Part shown: positions 1 to 8,207 of the stretch, piece after piece
How positions within the stretch are numbered: position 1 is the stretch's first letter
How the letters are laid out: every line of letters starts with the position of its first letter
From: JANOYY01 sp043720395
GTDB taxonomy: Bacteria > Actinomycetota > Acidimicrobiia > Acidimicrobiales > JANYDT01
NCBI GenBank assembly: GCA_043720395.1
Contig: JAYSSR010000076.1
Span: 13,838-77,837 of the forward strand
Length of the DNA: 64,000 nucleotides
Direction: 5' to 3'
The notes under the pieces: model-generated
Seen by the model: only the letters and a program-made list of their open reading frames with translations
Database searches by the model: none
What the model was told of the DNA's origin: nothing
Position numbers and translations under genes: made by a program

Positions 1-348
1 GATGAGGTGGATCAGTTCCTCGATGCGATAAGCCGCGCGCTCGGTCGTAGCCTGCGCCGCTTCGTAGCCGCGAGCACGTCCGGCGAGTCGGTGTGCGGCC
101 CACGCCACTCGGGCCTCAAGGATTCGTCGGGGCGTAAAGACGGGCCGGATCGACGGGATGAGCTCGGCGCGTCCAGCGAGTTCGTACAGGAAGAGCGCGC
201 CGTGGAGCTCGACGAGGCCACTGGTCGAGCTGATTGGATTGAAATCGCGTAGCGCTTCGAGTTCCGACACGACCGATTCGAGGATACGAGCCGGGTCGGC
301 AAATTCGATGCGTTTCGGAAGGATGGGGAAATGCGCTTCGTTCTGCAT
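1..348 (-). CDS. Hypothetical protein, 3' end outside window
   Basis: The reverse strand is open from an ATG at 348 to the left edge (116 codons, no stop), so the C-terminus is missing. A GAGGG ribosome-binding site lies about eight bases upstream of the ATG. The visible protein is mostly helical in character, starting MQNEAHFPILPKRIEFADP, with an Arg/Ala-rich second half. I recognise no family. Codon use (G/C at third positions) favours this frame over the opposite-strand frames that overlap it. It is divergent from the HAD hydrolase gene, with about 196 bases between them. Confidence 0.6.
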   Translation of the reverse strand, partial: MQNEAHFPILPKRIEFADPARILESVVSELEALRDFNPISSTSGLVELHGALFLYELAGRAELIPSIRPVFTPRRILEARVAWAAHRLAGRARGYEAAQATTERAAYRIEELIHLI

Positions 349-544
349 GCATCAACCCTCGCAAGCGGACATGAACAGAATGTTGCTTCAGCCAGATGTC
401 ACGCGAGCCATACGTCACAACGCCCGAAAGTACGTTGGCGTGATGAAGATCGGAGTTCGACGTCATCGATGCGTCCGATGGGTGCGCGGGTTGATTCGTC
501 GAGTTGCATCGCACTGACGCTGTAAACCTTGCGACAATTGATGG

Positions 545-1276
545 GTGCTTCGCCCTTCCGCCGTCTTGTTTGACCTGTTTGCCACGCTCGCGGTCGAGGA
601 CTTCAGCGGTCTTGTGCGATTGGAATGCGAGCTGCTCGACGTGTCGGTTGCGGCATTCGACGCCGCCAACCGATTGACCCGACCCGCTCGTAGCGCATGC
701 CCCGACGGGTTGACCAGCACGCGAATGCTGCTCGATGCGCTCGGGACCGACCAACGACGAGCTTTCGAACTTTTCGACCTCCAGTGCTCCTGGCTCCGTT
801 CGAACGGTCGGTTGTACGACGACGCCGTACCGACGCTGCACGCGCTCCGGAAGCTTGGTGTCTCGACCGCGGTGATCTGCAACGGCTCGGGGTTCGTGCG
901 CCCATGGCTCGACTCGTCGGAACTCATCGAGGCGGCCGACGTCGTGATTGTCTCCGCTGAGGAATCCGTGGCGAAACCCGATGCCGCGATCTTCCGACTT
1001 GCTGCGACGCGTCTCGGTGTCGAGTGCGGCGCGACCTGTTGGTTCGTAGACGATCAGCCCGACTACCTGGCGGGCGCTGCTGCGTTGAGTCTGAGATGCT
1101 TCCGCATCGCTCGACCCGACACACCTACGATCCACGACGAATCGTTCGAGATCATCTCGAACTTGGCACCGATCGTGGGCGAAGTCGACAGTCTCAAGAG
1201 CAATCCATTCCGAACGGGGCTGGAATCCGCGCGACGAACCCCGAAAAGTGCCCCGACTTGGGCTGATTTGGGCTGA
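545..1276 (+). CDS. HAD superfamily hydrolase (haloacid dehalogenase-like)
   Basis: The product is 243 residues with the HAD motifs in order. Motif I is FDLFATL near residue 10, where the nucleophile Asp is present but the second Asp of phosphatases is replaced by Phe, as in haloacid dehalogenase-type members. Motif II is the NGS segment near residue 115, motif III the Lys of AKPD, and motif IV the acidic FVDDQPDY stretch near residue 170. The alpha-helical insert after motif I fits a C1-cap (type IA) enzyme. The substrate cannot be told. The start is GTG. The last 20 or so codons lie inside a long palindrome (1217-1306), so the C-terminal tail looks added or rewritten and is probably not part of the fold. 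Confidence 0.85.
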   Translation: MLRPSAVLFDLFATLAVEDFSGLVRLECELLDVSVAAFDAANRLTRPARSACPDGLTSTRMLLDALGTDQRRAFELFDLQCSWLRSNGRLYDDAVPTLHALRKLGVSTAVICNGSGFVRPWLDSSELIEAADVVIVSAEESVAKPDAAIFRLAATRLGVECGATCWFVDDQPDYLAGAAALSLRCFRIARPDTPTIHDESFEIISNLAPIVGEVDSLKSNPFRTGLESARRTPKSAPTWADLG

Positions 1277-1306
1277 TTTGAGCGGCGCACGCGCGGATTC
1301 CAGCCC
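1217..1306. repeat. Long palindrome between convergent genes
   Basis: Two perfect 17-base inverted arms (1217-1233 and 1290-1306, core GGAATCCGCGCG) flank a 56-base centre. The centre contains a tandem 10-bp duplication, GGGCTGATTT twice at 1260-1279, with imperfect complementary copies to its left. The element covers the end of the HAD gene and lies before the convergent molybdenum-enzyme gene, so it could work as a bidirectional terminator, but no T-run follows either arm. Confidence 0.75.
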
Positions 1307-1359
1307 TGTTCACGGCGCGCCATGCGTCGGTGCCAATTCTCGGAGCAGAACCCAGCCAG

Positions 1360-3696
1360 TTACACGCCCGCAGACTGGATTGCTCGCCACACCTTCTCAG
1401 CGGTCGCAGGCATGTCGACGTGACGCACACCGAGGTGGGCCAGCGCGTCGACGACCGCGTTCTGCACGGCCGGTGTTGAACCAATGGTGCCCGACTCGCC
1501 GATGCCTTTCGCTCCCAATGGATTGAGCGGCGACGGCGTCTCCAGGATGACCCGGTCGATCATCGGCATCTCGGTGGCCGAGATCACGCCGTAGTCGGCA
1601 AAGTTGGCGGTGAGCGGGTTGCCGTCCTCGTCGTAGCGGAACTCCTCAAGCAGTGCCTGTGCCGCGCCCTGGGCCACGCCGCCGTGCACCTGTCCCGCCA
1701 CGATCAGCGGGTTCAGAAGCCGTCCCGCGTCGTCGCACGCGATGTGGCGGAGCAGCGTTACCCGACCGGTTTCCGAGTCGACCTCCACGACGCTGATGTG
1801 CGCTCCGCTCGGGAACGTCGCACCGGTCTGCTTGAACTCGAACTCGGCGCGTAGCGTCGTTCCCCGCTTAGCTGCTTCGGTCGCGAGGTCCGTCCAGGAC
1901 ACGACCGGTGCGGGGCTTCCGGCAACGTGCAGGACGCCGCGTGCCGAATCGATCACCACGTCTTCGGCCGCTGCCTCCAGGAGATCCGCTGCGATGAGCC
2001 GCGCCTGGTCGAGAACGAGTTCGGCCGCGCCCTGCATCGATGAGCCGGCGAGCTGCAGCGAACGCGAGCCGCCCGTCAGGCCGCCGCGGGCGACCACGTC
2101 CGTGTCACCGAACAGCACCTCGATATCGGACATTGCAACGCCGAGACGGTCGGCGATCAGCATCGACCAACTGGTGACGTGACCGGTACCGTACGGCAGC
2201 GAACCAGTATGCGCGCGTATCTTTCCGTTCGGGAGCACTTCGACCATTGCGTATTCGCTGCCACCCCCACCAGCGGTCACCTCGACGTAGGTCGAGATGC
2301 CGATGCCGAGCATCTTTGGATCACCCGACAAGCGTCGACGGGATTGCTCGGCGCGCAGATCGTCGTAGCCAGCGGCGTCGAGTGCGCGCTTCAGCATCTC
2401 GGGGTAATCGCCGCTGTCGTAGGCCGCACCACCGAACGTCGTATGGACTTCGGAGAACGGCGCGAGGACGTTGCGGCGGCGAACCTCGGCCGGGTCCATA
2501 CCGATCTCCACAGCGAACCGGTCGACCGCACGTTCGATCGCTGCGGACGCTTCTGGCCGACCGGCACCGCGGAACGGCACGACCGGCGTGGTGTTCGTAA
2601 CGACGGACACTGACGAGAACGCGAGGTTCGCGATGTCATAGACGCCGGGCTGCATGAGCTTGGTCATGTTCGGCAGGTACGCGCCATAGCGCGGGTAGGC
2701 CCCGGAGTCCTGAAGGACCGTCAGGCGATACGCCGTGATGCGACCGTCGCGGTTGCCGCCCATCTCGACGTTCTGGATCTGCGCACGGCCGTGTCCGAGG
2801 TTGACCATGTCGTCGGAGCGGTTCGAGAACCATCGGACGGGCCGATCGACCGTCTTCGCGATCCAGTCGAGAAGGATGTCCTCCGGATAGGGCACCGCCT
2901 TCGCTCCGAAGCCGCCGCCCACATCCGGAGTGATGACACGGATGTCCTTCTTGTCGAGCCCGAACGCGGCAGCGATAACGCCGCGGAAGGGATGCGGCCC
3001 CTGGCAGGTGGTCCAGTGGTGCAGCCTTCCGCCGGACCACACGGCCGCAGCACTGCGCGGCTCCAAGGCGGCAGGCGCGATCTTCGAGTTCAGGATGCGA
3101 AGGCGCACGACCACCTCACAGGCTGCGAGAGCGTCGTCGAAGCCATCCGTCTCGACCGCCTTGATCTTGGTCGGGACGTTGGAGTCGAGCCCCTCGAACA
3201 GGATCTGCGCGTCGGGAGCAAGCGCAGCTTCCGGGTCAATGAGCACGGGCAGCGTCTCGTAATCGATCACGACGAGTTCGGCAGCGTCCGGTCCCTGACC
3301 GCGTTCCTCGGTCACGATCGCGACGATCGGCTCGCCGACGTACCGCACAACGCCACGGGCAAGGAACGGCCGCGCCATCTCCTTCGGAAAAATGGGCATC
3401 TCCGGTGGGAATGGGCCCACGCCAGCAGCGTCGAGGTCGGCACAGGTGAAGACGGCAACGACGCCCGGAGCGGCCTTCGCCGCCGAAACGTCGATGCTGA
3501 GAATGCGTGCATGGGCGACGTTGGCCCGGGCGTAGTGCACGAAGGCCGCACCGTCGAGAAGCGGGTCGCGAACGTCGTCGACGTAGGTGCCGCCAACGGT
3601 GAGGAACTTCGGGTCCTCGACGCGCCGAACGGGATTGCCGAGGATGCTGCCGCCGGGCATTGCTGCGCCGTTCGAGCCAATGGTTGCGGTCGTCAT
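1360..3696 (-). CDS. Xanthine/CO dehydrogenase-family molybdopterin-binding subunit (CoxL-like)
   Basis: The product is 778 residues, the normal size for the large molybdenum-cofactor subunit of the xanthine oxidase family. After a short leader comes the aldehyde-oxidase hammerhead domain (about residues 20-140), then the cofactor-binding half. The active-site loop reads PFRGAGRPEA, the form II type, not the AYXCSFR loop of true CO dehydrogenase. The catalytic Glu is in GAKGIGESG near residue 728. It therefore probably hydroxylates an aromatic or N-heterocyclic substrate, which is unknown. The open frame extends to 3834, but the ATG at 3696 matches the family N-terminus. No FAD (medium) or iron-sulfur (small) subunit gene is adjacent, which is unusual. 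Confidence 0.9.
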   Translation of the reverse strand: MTTATIGSNGAAMPGGSILGNPVRRVEDPKFLTVGGTYVDDVRDPLLDGAAFVHYARANVAHARILSIDVSAAKAAPGVVAVFTCADLDAAGVGPFPPEMPIFPKEMARPFLARGVVRYVGEPIVAIVTEERGQGPDAAELVVIDYETLPVLIDPEAALAPDAQILFEGLDSNVPTKIKAVETDGFDDALAACEVVVRLRILNSKIAPAALEPRSAAAVWSGGRLHHWTTCQGPHPFRGVIAAAFGLDKKDIRVITPDVGGGFGAKAVPYPEDILLDWIAKTVDRPVRWFSNRSDDMVNLGHGRAQIQNVEMGGNRDGRITAYRLTVLQDSGAYPRYGAYLPNMTKLMQPGVYDIANLAFSSVSVVTNTTPVVPFRGAGRPEASAAIERAVDRFAVEIGMDPAEVRRRNVLAPFSEVHTTFGGAAYDSGDYPEMLKRALDAAGYDDLRAEQSRRRLSGDPKMLGIGISTYVEVTAGGGGSEYAMVEVLPNGKIRAHTGSLPYGTGHVTSWSMLIADRLGVAMSDIEVLFGDTDVVARGGLTGGSRSLQLAGSSMQGAAELVLDQARLIAADLLEAAAEDVVIDSARGVLHVAGSPAPVVSWTDLATEAAKRGTTLRAEFEFKQTGATFPSGAHISVVEVDSETGRVTLLRHIACDDAGRLLNPLIVAGQVHGGVAQGAAQALLEEFRYDEDGNPLTANFADYGVISATEMPMIDRVILETPSPLNPLGAKGIGESGTIGSTPAVQNAVVDALAHLGVRHVDMPATAEKVWRAIQSAGV

Positions 3697-3743
3697 AGAC
3701 CATGAAGCTACCCGGGACACGCCCCCGGAACTGATTCCGCCGA

Positions 3744-3927
3744 GGTCAGCTGAACTTGAATCTACCGAATCCGGGTGCTCCGGGTACCGCATCCTCTGGT
3801 CCGGCGGGCCGGGCACGGCGAATCCAGGTAGCACCCCGGCGGATGCCGGTGAGTCGGCGGCCCGAATGTCCGTCCCGTCTCATTTTCCGACTGTTTTCTT
3901 GGTCGGATTCGGTGGATTCAGCTGAAC
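3744..3927. repeat. Spaced inverted repeats between tdk and the CoxL-like gene
   Basis: The left arm at 3758-3773 (GAATCTACCGAATCCG) is repeated inverted at 3904-3919 with one mismatch. Both arms adjoin the palindrome CAGCTG. A second, inner pair (CCGGGTGCT at 3771-3779 with AGCACCCCGG at 3830-3839) is nested inside. The right arm overlaps the last codons of thymidine kinase, so this may help end that transcript. Confidence 0.5.
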
Positions 3928-4532
3928 TCCGTTCGTCCACTGCGGTAGTGACGCCGACAGAGAAGTTCGTAGCTGACGGTGTCGCCGAACAGCGGCGGGT
4001 CGGCCGGACTGATGTCGCCGACCACCACCACGTCGCCCTCATAGACGATCAGGCCGTTGACGAGACGTGCGTTGAACGTCGCCCGGTCACCGCACCAGCA
4101 CCGCGCCTCGACGTGCAGTTGAACCCGTTCGTCGGCGACCTCCAGGAACCGTTGCGTCGACGCAAACAGGCGGCCGCGGAAGTCGGTGATGAGGCCGAAC
4201 GCGTAGACGTCGACGTCGAGGTTATCGGCGACGTCAGCCAGTTGGTCGGCCTGGATTGCCGTATAGAAGTGGCACTCGTCGCACACCAGATACTCGAGCC
4301 CACCGTGGTCCTTTACGTACCTGTGGGCGACGGCCGATAGGTCGAGATCCGGGGTCACCTCGAACGCTTCGACGGACACGCCGAGTCGGCTCGAAACCCT
4401 CGCACCCTCGCGGTCGAGCTGACTGAGCAGCAGACCGCGTTTGTTCCGACGCGCAAGGTTGTGGTGGATCTGGAGTGCGAGGGTGCTCTTGCCCGAACCC
4501 ATGGTTCCGAACGAAAACCTGAGGACGCCCAT
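3918..4532 (-). CDS. tdk: Thymidine kinase
   Basis: The product is about 204 residues and of the type II (TK1-like) family, phosphorylating thymidine with ATP for the dTMP salvage pathway. Features seen are a P-loop GTMGSGKS near residue 10, the catalytic CDECHFY segment (the family DEAQF motif, with Glu as base), the lasso region ending FGLITDFRG, and the zinc ligands in CWCGD plus LCRRH near the C-terminus. The frame extends upstream to a GTG at 4562, but the ATG at 4532 fits the family N-terminus (MGVLRFSFG). No strong ribosome-binding site is seen for either start. It is divergent from the coiled-coil gene at 4822. Confidence 0.92.
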   Translation of the reverse strand: MGVLRFSFGTMGSGKSTLALQIHHNLARRNKRGLLLSQLDREGARVSSRLGVSVEAFEVTPDLDLSAVAHRYVKDHGGLEYLVCDECHFYTAIQADQLADVADNLDVDVYAFGLITDFRGRLFASTQRFLEVADERVQLHVEARCWCGDRATFNARLVNGLIVYEGDVVVVGDISPADPPLFGDTVSYELLCRRHYRSGRTEFS

Positions 4533-4821
4533 ATGGCAGTCACGGTAGCTGGGACGGTGCACGGGGCTTCAGCCGTGAGCGGGGGGTCAGCCGTCTTGCT
4601 AGTGTTCGGACGACCACGGTGCGCGACCGTCGAGGGGGGTACAACATCGCAGGCTGTGGGCGAACACCTCGCCAGGCGAGGCTCTCGATCAACTGTTGCC
4701 CGGTGCCGTGATCAGGTTCCCGACTTCCCCCGTGAGCCGATCCATTTCGTTGTATTTCTTGGTTCCAAAATGCCGGAGCGACCCTTCGAAACCGGCTCAT
4801 TCCACGGGGAGTTCCGAAGCT

Positions 4822-6258
4822 ATGAAATGGTTTCTCACGCAGTCGATCTCGACGATTGCATTGTCGTTCCTGCTTGGCACCGTCCTCACGTGGCTGTACT
4901 TTCGGAACCGCTATCGGCGAGTCGAGCGTTCCTGGACCACGCAGGACGACGAAGCGTTGAATTCGACCAACGTCGAAGCGTCGGAGCTCGGCGCTCGTCG
5001 CACGCTGGAGCCCCGGAACGCGGTCGGAGCGGTAACCGTATCGGGGGCACCGGAGGCGGTGGCCTTGGCGATGGGTCGTTCGGAGACCAGAGCTTCGGAC
5101 TCGTCGCGATATGACGCGGAGCGCGATGCCCAAACGCTCGTGTTGCGGACAGAACATGATGCGGCGCTCGCGGCCGCGGCGACCAGCCACGACAGCGTGC
5201 TCGCCGAACTTCGCGCCGAGCACGAACGAACGATCAGCGGGCTCACCACAACCCATCAGGTTGCTCTCGGTGGCAGTGCCGAGGGCCTCGCTGCCGCTCG
5301 TGAGGAGGGTGATCGTGCCGCTGCCGATCTCCGCCACCGAGCGGAGACGGCAGAGACCGAACTGGGAAAGGTTCGGGCGGAGTTGGCCGCTGCACAGAGC
5401 ACGATTGAGGAGCGGACGTCGAGTCTTGAGGCAGGTCGAACGGAACTCGCGCGCCTGCACGGTGAGACCGAATCAGTCCGCGCCGACACGGCACGCGAAG
5501 TGGACGCGGCTCGACTTGACGCGACGCGCGATGTCGAAGCAGCCAGGAGTGAGGCCGCTCGCCTCCAGGGTGAGATCGAACAGCTCCGCACAAGCACCGA
5601 GTCGTCCGCCGCAGCTATCGATGGGGTGCGCGCCGAAGTTGAAAGTGCCCAGTCCGCAGCTGCTCAGTCGGCGGCGGAAGTCGAGACGCTCCGAGGGGAA
5701 CTTGCGAGGGCGAGGACCGAACATGACGGGCTACGGGTCGCGCACAGCTCACTGCAAGAAACACACGACACCCTTCAGCGGGCCCACGACGTTCTGCGCA
5801 CGGAACACGCCGCGTCCCAGACGGCATCGCGTCAAGCGTTCACCGCCGGCGCGTCGGTTGGCTTGCCTTCGGTTGGTTTGCGTTTAGGCAACCGCGCGGA
5901 CGAAGGTCCCGAGGAGGCTGGAGACGGGTCAGAGACCATGAACACGGCACGACACCTCGCGCCCAACGTCGATGGTCCCGTCACCACGGGAACAGACGGG
6001 GTCGTCGATGACCTTGAGCGGATCGAAGGAATTGGTCCGAGGATCTGTGCGTCGCTGCATGCTGTCGGAATCCGAACCTTTGACAGCCTCGCTGGTGCCA
6101 GCCAGGAGCGTCTCCGTGACGCCCTGGAGCAGGCGGGCCTGAACTACGCGCCGAGTTTGCCGACCTGGGCCGAGCAAGCACAACTTCTGGCCAGCGGCAA
6201 CGTGGCGGGATTTCATGAATTCGTCGAGAGGCTGATCGCCGGTCGGGACGCGAGGTAG
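4822..6258 (+). CDS. Membrane-anchored coiled-coil protein with C-terminal helix-hairpin-helix domain
   Basis: The product is 478 residues. An N-terminal transmembrane helix (about residues 3-25) is followed by a basic patch. A long Ala/Glu/Arg-rich segment (about 90-350) with heptad-like spacing, many repeats of AAR and EAARSEAARL type, is predicted to be coiled coil. The C-terminal 80 residues contain LERIEGIGPRICASL, a helix-hairpin-helix of the DUF4332-like kind, which bind DNA or act as protein-interaction modules. The ATG at 4822 has a GGGGAG ribosome-binding site ten bases upstream; the longer open frame from 4696 does not. Four bases separate it from the BON-OmpA gene, so the pair is one operon. 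The pairing suggests an envelope-structuring role, which is an inference. Confidence 0.8.
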   Translation: MKWFLTQSISTIALSFLLGTVLTWLYFRNRYRRVERSWTTQDDEALNSTNVEASELGARRTLEPRNAVGAVTVSGAPEAVALAMGRSETRASDSSRYDAERDAQTLVLRTEHDAALAAAATSHDSVLAELRAEHERTISGLTTTHQVALGGSAEGLAAAREEGDRAAADLRHRAETAETELGKVRAELAAAQSTIEERTSSLEAGRTELARLHGETESVRADTAREVDAARLDATRDVEAARSEAARLQGEIEQLRTSTESSAAAIDGVRAEVESAQSAAAQSAAEVETLRGELARARTEHDGLRVAHSSLQETHDTLQRAHDVLRTEHAASQTASRQAFTAGASVGLPSVGLRLGNRADEGPEEAGDGSETMNTARHLAPNVDGPVTTGTDGVVDDLERIEGIGPRICASLHAVGIRTFDSLAGASQERLRDALEQAGLNYAPSLPTWAEQAQLLASGNVAGFHEFVERLIAGRDAR

Positions 6259-6262
6259 TTCA

Positions 6263-7471
6263 ATGGCCGAGAACGAGAGTCCGCGATTTGGTCGACTCCC
6301 GGGAGGGGACCCGCTCGAGAAGGCCGCACAGGCGGCCGAGGAGACCCGCGGTGCCGCGTCGGCTGCGGCAGGTTCGACAGCCGACGCCTCGTCGGCCGCC
6401 GCTGATGGCTTGACGGGGCCGACCGGTTCGACGTCAGCAACATGGAATGAGGGTCCCGGTGGTGCAACCCGCGCCGGAGGATCGAGCACGGGAGGAGGCT
6501 CGACGGGAGGTGTCATGGGTGACCCAAGCGGCACCGGTTCGGCATCGCAAGGCGGGCGAACTCGCCACCACAAGGCCGAACTTGAAAAGCGGCCGATGCC
6601 GTGGTGGCTGGCCGGGCCCGCGGTCGCAGGGCTGGCCGGGCTGGGGGCCTGGCAGATGATCGGTGTCCGGCATCGGTCCGAAGGCGAGCTCCGTTCGACG
6701 GCCGAGGATGTCCTGAAGGCGAAGTTCCCGGGCGCAAACCTGCGATTTCATGGTCGCGATGCAGTCATCAGTGGTCTGTCGTCGGCGGACCGATCGGCGG
6801 CACACAATCTCATTCGCGACCTTCCTGGGGTGCGAAACGTGGTCGAAGGCGTCCGCGCCGCCGTACCGACGGCTGCGTCGGCGGTTACGGCCACGACCGC
6901 GCCAGCGACTACGAAGGCGACGTCCGCCCCGCCTACAGAACCGGCTCCGGCTGCGACTGCCGCGCCTACGACTGCCGCGCCTACGACTGCTGCGACCACG
7001 ACTGCTGCACCTGCGCCTACGTCGGCACCGACAACGATCGCGCCGTCGTCGAGTGACGTGCCGACGACGACCGCTCCCTCGGACTCTGCGGGACCGGCCT
7101 CAGCGGTGGCGGCAGGCGACGCGGTAACGCTTGGGTTCGACCGCGACAGCTGCGACGTCAAGGACGCCGGGGCAACTGCGCTCGACGGTGTCGTCGACTA
7201 CCTCACTCAGAACCCGGACGCCCACGCGTCGATCTCGGGCTACACCGACTCAACCGGAACCCGCTTGGCAAACCTCGCGATCAGTGCGTGTCGCGCCGAT
7301 GCCGTACGATCCGCGTTGGTTGCGCGGGGCATTGATCGCGACCGGCTGTCGGCTCGGGGTTTCGGTGAGCGCCGTGCGGTCGCAAGCAACGCGACGAGGG
7401 CCGGACGGGAAGCCAATCGACGTGTAGAGATCGCGTATTCGGGTGGTCGTCAGATCCAGTACACGGGCTGA
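6263..7471 (+). CDS. BON and OmpA-family peptidoglycan-binding membrane protein
   Basis: The product is 402 residues. A long Gly/Ser/Ala-rich, probably disordered cytoplasmic N-terminus (1-108) precedes one transmembrane helix (about 110-132). A BON domain follows (about 134-195), then a Pro/Ala/Thr-rich linker, then an OmpA C-terminal domain (about 285-395) with SGYTDSTG and the NRRVEI end that bind peptidoglycan diaminopimelate in this family. The arrangement resembles mycobacterial ArfA (Rv0899), which has BON and OmpA domains behind one membrane helix. It is immediately downstream of the coiled-coil gene. There is no room for a terminator before the convergent lipoprotein gene, whose stop is 25 bases away. 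Confidence 0.85.
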   Translation: MAENESPRFGRLPGGDPLEKAAQAAEETRGAASAAAGSTADASSAAADGLTGPTGSTSATWNEGPGGATRAGGSSTGGGSTGGVMGDPSGTGSASQGGRTRHHKAELEKRPMPWWLAGPAVAGLAGLGAWQMIGVRHRSEGELRSTAEDVLKAKFPGANLRFHGRDAVISGLSSADRSAAHNLIRDLPGVRNVVEGVRAAVPTAASAVTATTAPATTKATSAPPTEPAPAATAAPTTAAPTTAATTTAAPAPTSAPTTIAPSSSDVPTTTAPSDSAGPASAVAAGDAVTLGFDRDSCDVKDAGATALDGVVDYLTQNPDAHASISGYTDSTGTRLANLAISACRADAVRSALVARGIDRDRLSARGFGERRAVASNATRAGREANRRVEIAYSGGRQIQYTG

Positions 7472-7495
7472 ACGGAGGGAACTCCTTCGGTGGGC

Positions 7496-8092
7496 TTACG
7501 CGGTCCGCTCGACGCGCAGAATGCAGAAGAGGTCGGTGTCGGTTGATGCCGCCTCGGCCTTCCACGGCTGCGTCGCGCCGTCGGGCACCGACACGTTCGT
7601 TTGCACAAGCGCACGGGTATCCGTTGTGCCCTTGCGGTTGAAGGCCACGTAGATCCGGTAGTTCGCGGCGGCACCCGACGAGTTCGTGACGGTGCCCGAC
7701 GCAGTCCACCCTGTGTCGACGCGAGCGCAGCTCTCCGTCTTCACATCACTCGCCGCCCCCACGAACTTGTCGTTGGAGACGCCCGGGGGGGTTTCGACGT
7801 CGGTCACGGCGAGCGCTTCCGTGCCGGGCGTGATGATGTCCAGCGCAGCGCCGGGGCCACCTGAAGTATCGGCGGATGTAGCAGCCGATGTATCAACGGC
7901 CGCCTCGGTGCCGGCATCGTCGGTCGCTTCGGTCAGCGGGGACGCTGCCTCCGTGGACTGGTCTTGGGCGGCGGTCGAGTCGGCGACAGCCGACTCGATG
8001 GCTTGCGTGTCGGGAGTCGACTTGCCCGACCCGCAGCCGGTGAACGAAATGCTGGCAACGGCTACGGCGATCAAGAACGATTTCTTGCCCAT
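7496..8092 (-). CDS. Secreted lipoprotein with FxLYD-like domain
   Basis: The product is 198 residues. The N-terminus MGKKSFLIAVAV is a lipoprotein signal peptide ending in the lipobox FTGC (Cys about residue 20). An acidic Ala/Thr/Ser-rich linker follows. The C-terminal 100 residues (TASGTVTNSSGAAANYRIYV and on) look like the small beta-sandwich FxLYD/DUF4352 type found in secreted actinobacterial proteins. The ATG at 8092 has a perfect AAGGAG site, so the far longer open frame upstream is not used. It lies 115 bases downstream of the giant surface protein gene on the same strand. No enzymatic function is apparent. Confidence 0.85.
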   Translation of the reverse strand: MGKKSFLIAVAVASISFTGCGSGKSTPDTQAIESAVADSTAAQDQSTEAASPLTEATDDAGTEAAVDTSAATSADTSGGPGAALDIITPGTEALAVTDVETPPGVSNDKFVGAASDVKTESCARVDTGWTASGTVTNSSGAAANYRIYVAFNRKGTTDTRALVQTNVSVPDGATQPWKAEAASTDTDLFCILRVERTA

Positions 8093-8103
8093 GAGGGCTC
8101 CTT

Positions 8104-8137
8104 GTGGGGGAAGTGCGTGTGTGGGGGAAGTGTGTGT
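8104..8137. repeat. 17-bp tandem repeat in the lipoprotein leader
   Basis: The sequence GTGGGGGAAGTG with a GTGT tail occurs twice with a 17-bp period just upstream of the lipoprotein ribosome-binding site. On the coding strand it reads CACTTCCCCCAC. The same 12-mer occurs once more in the leader of the LCP gene at about 34393-34404. Confidence 0.6.
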
Positions 8138-8207
8138 AGGAGACATGAGTACGGAAGCTGAGTATCGGTAGCGGCCAGCCGACCGTGCCCAACCGGCCGG
8201 ACGGAGG

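Noticed and set aside
116..1135. Long reverse-strand open frame of 339 codons across the HAD gene
   Set aside because: It is the shadow of the HAD hydrolase, which has all four family motifs; the reverse frame is Arg/Ser-rich without any recognisable domain.
4667..4681. CCTCGCC-A-GGCGAGG hairpin upstream of the coiled-coil gene as terminator
   Set aside because: It lies upstream of the plus-strand gene and of the divergent tdk start, where no transcript needs ending, and a one-base loop is too tight for a normal RNA hairpin of this kind; its role is unclear.
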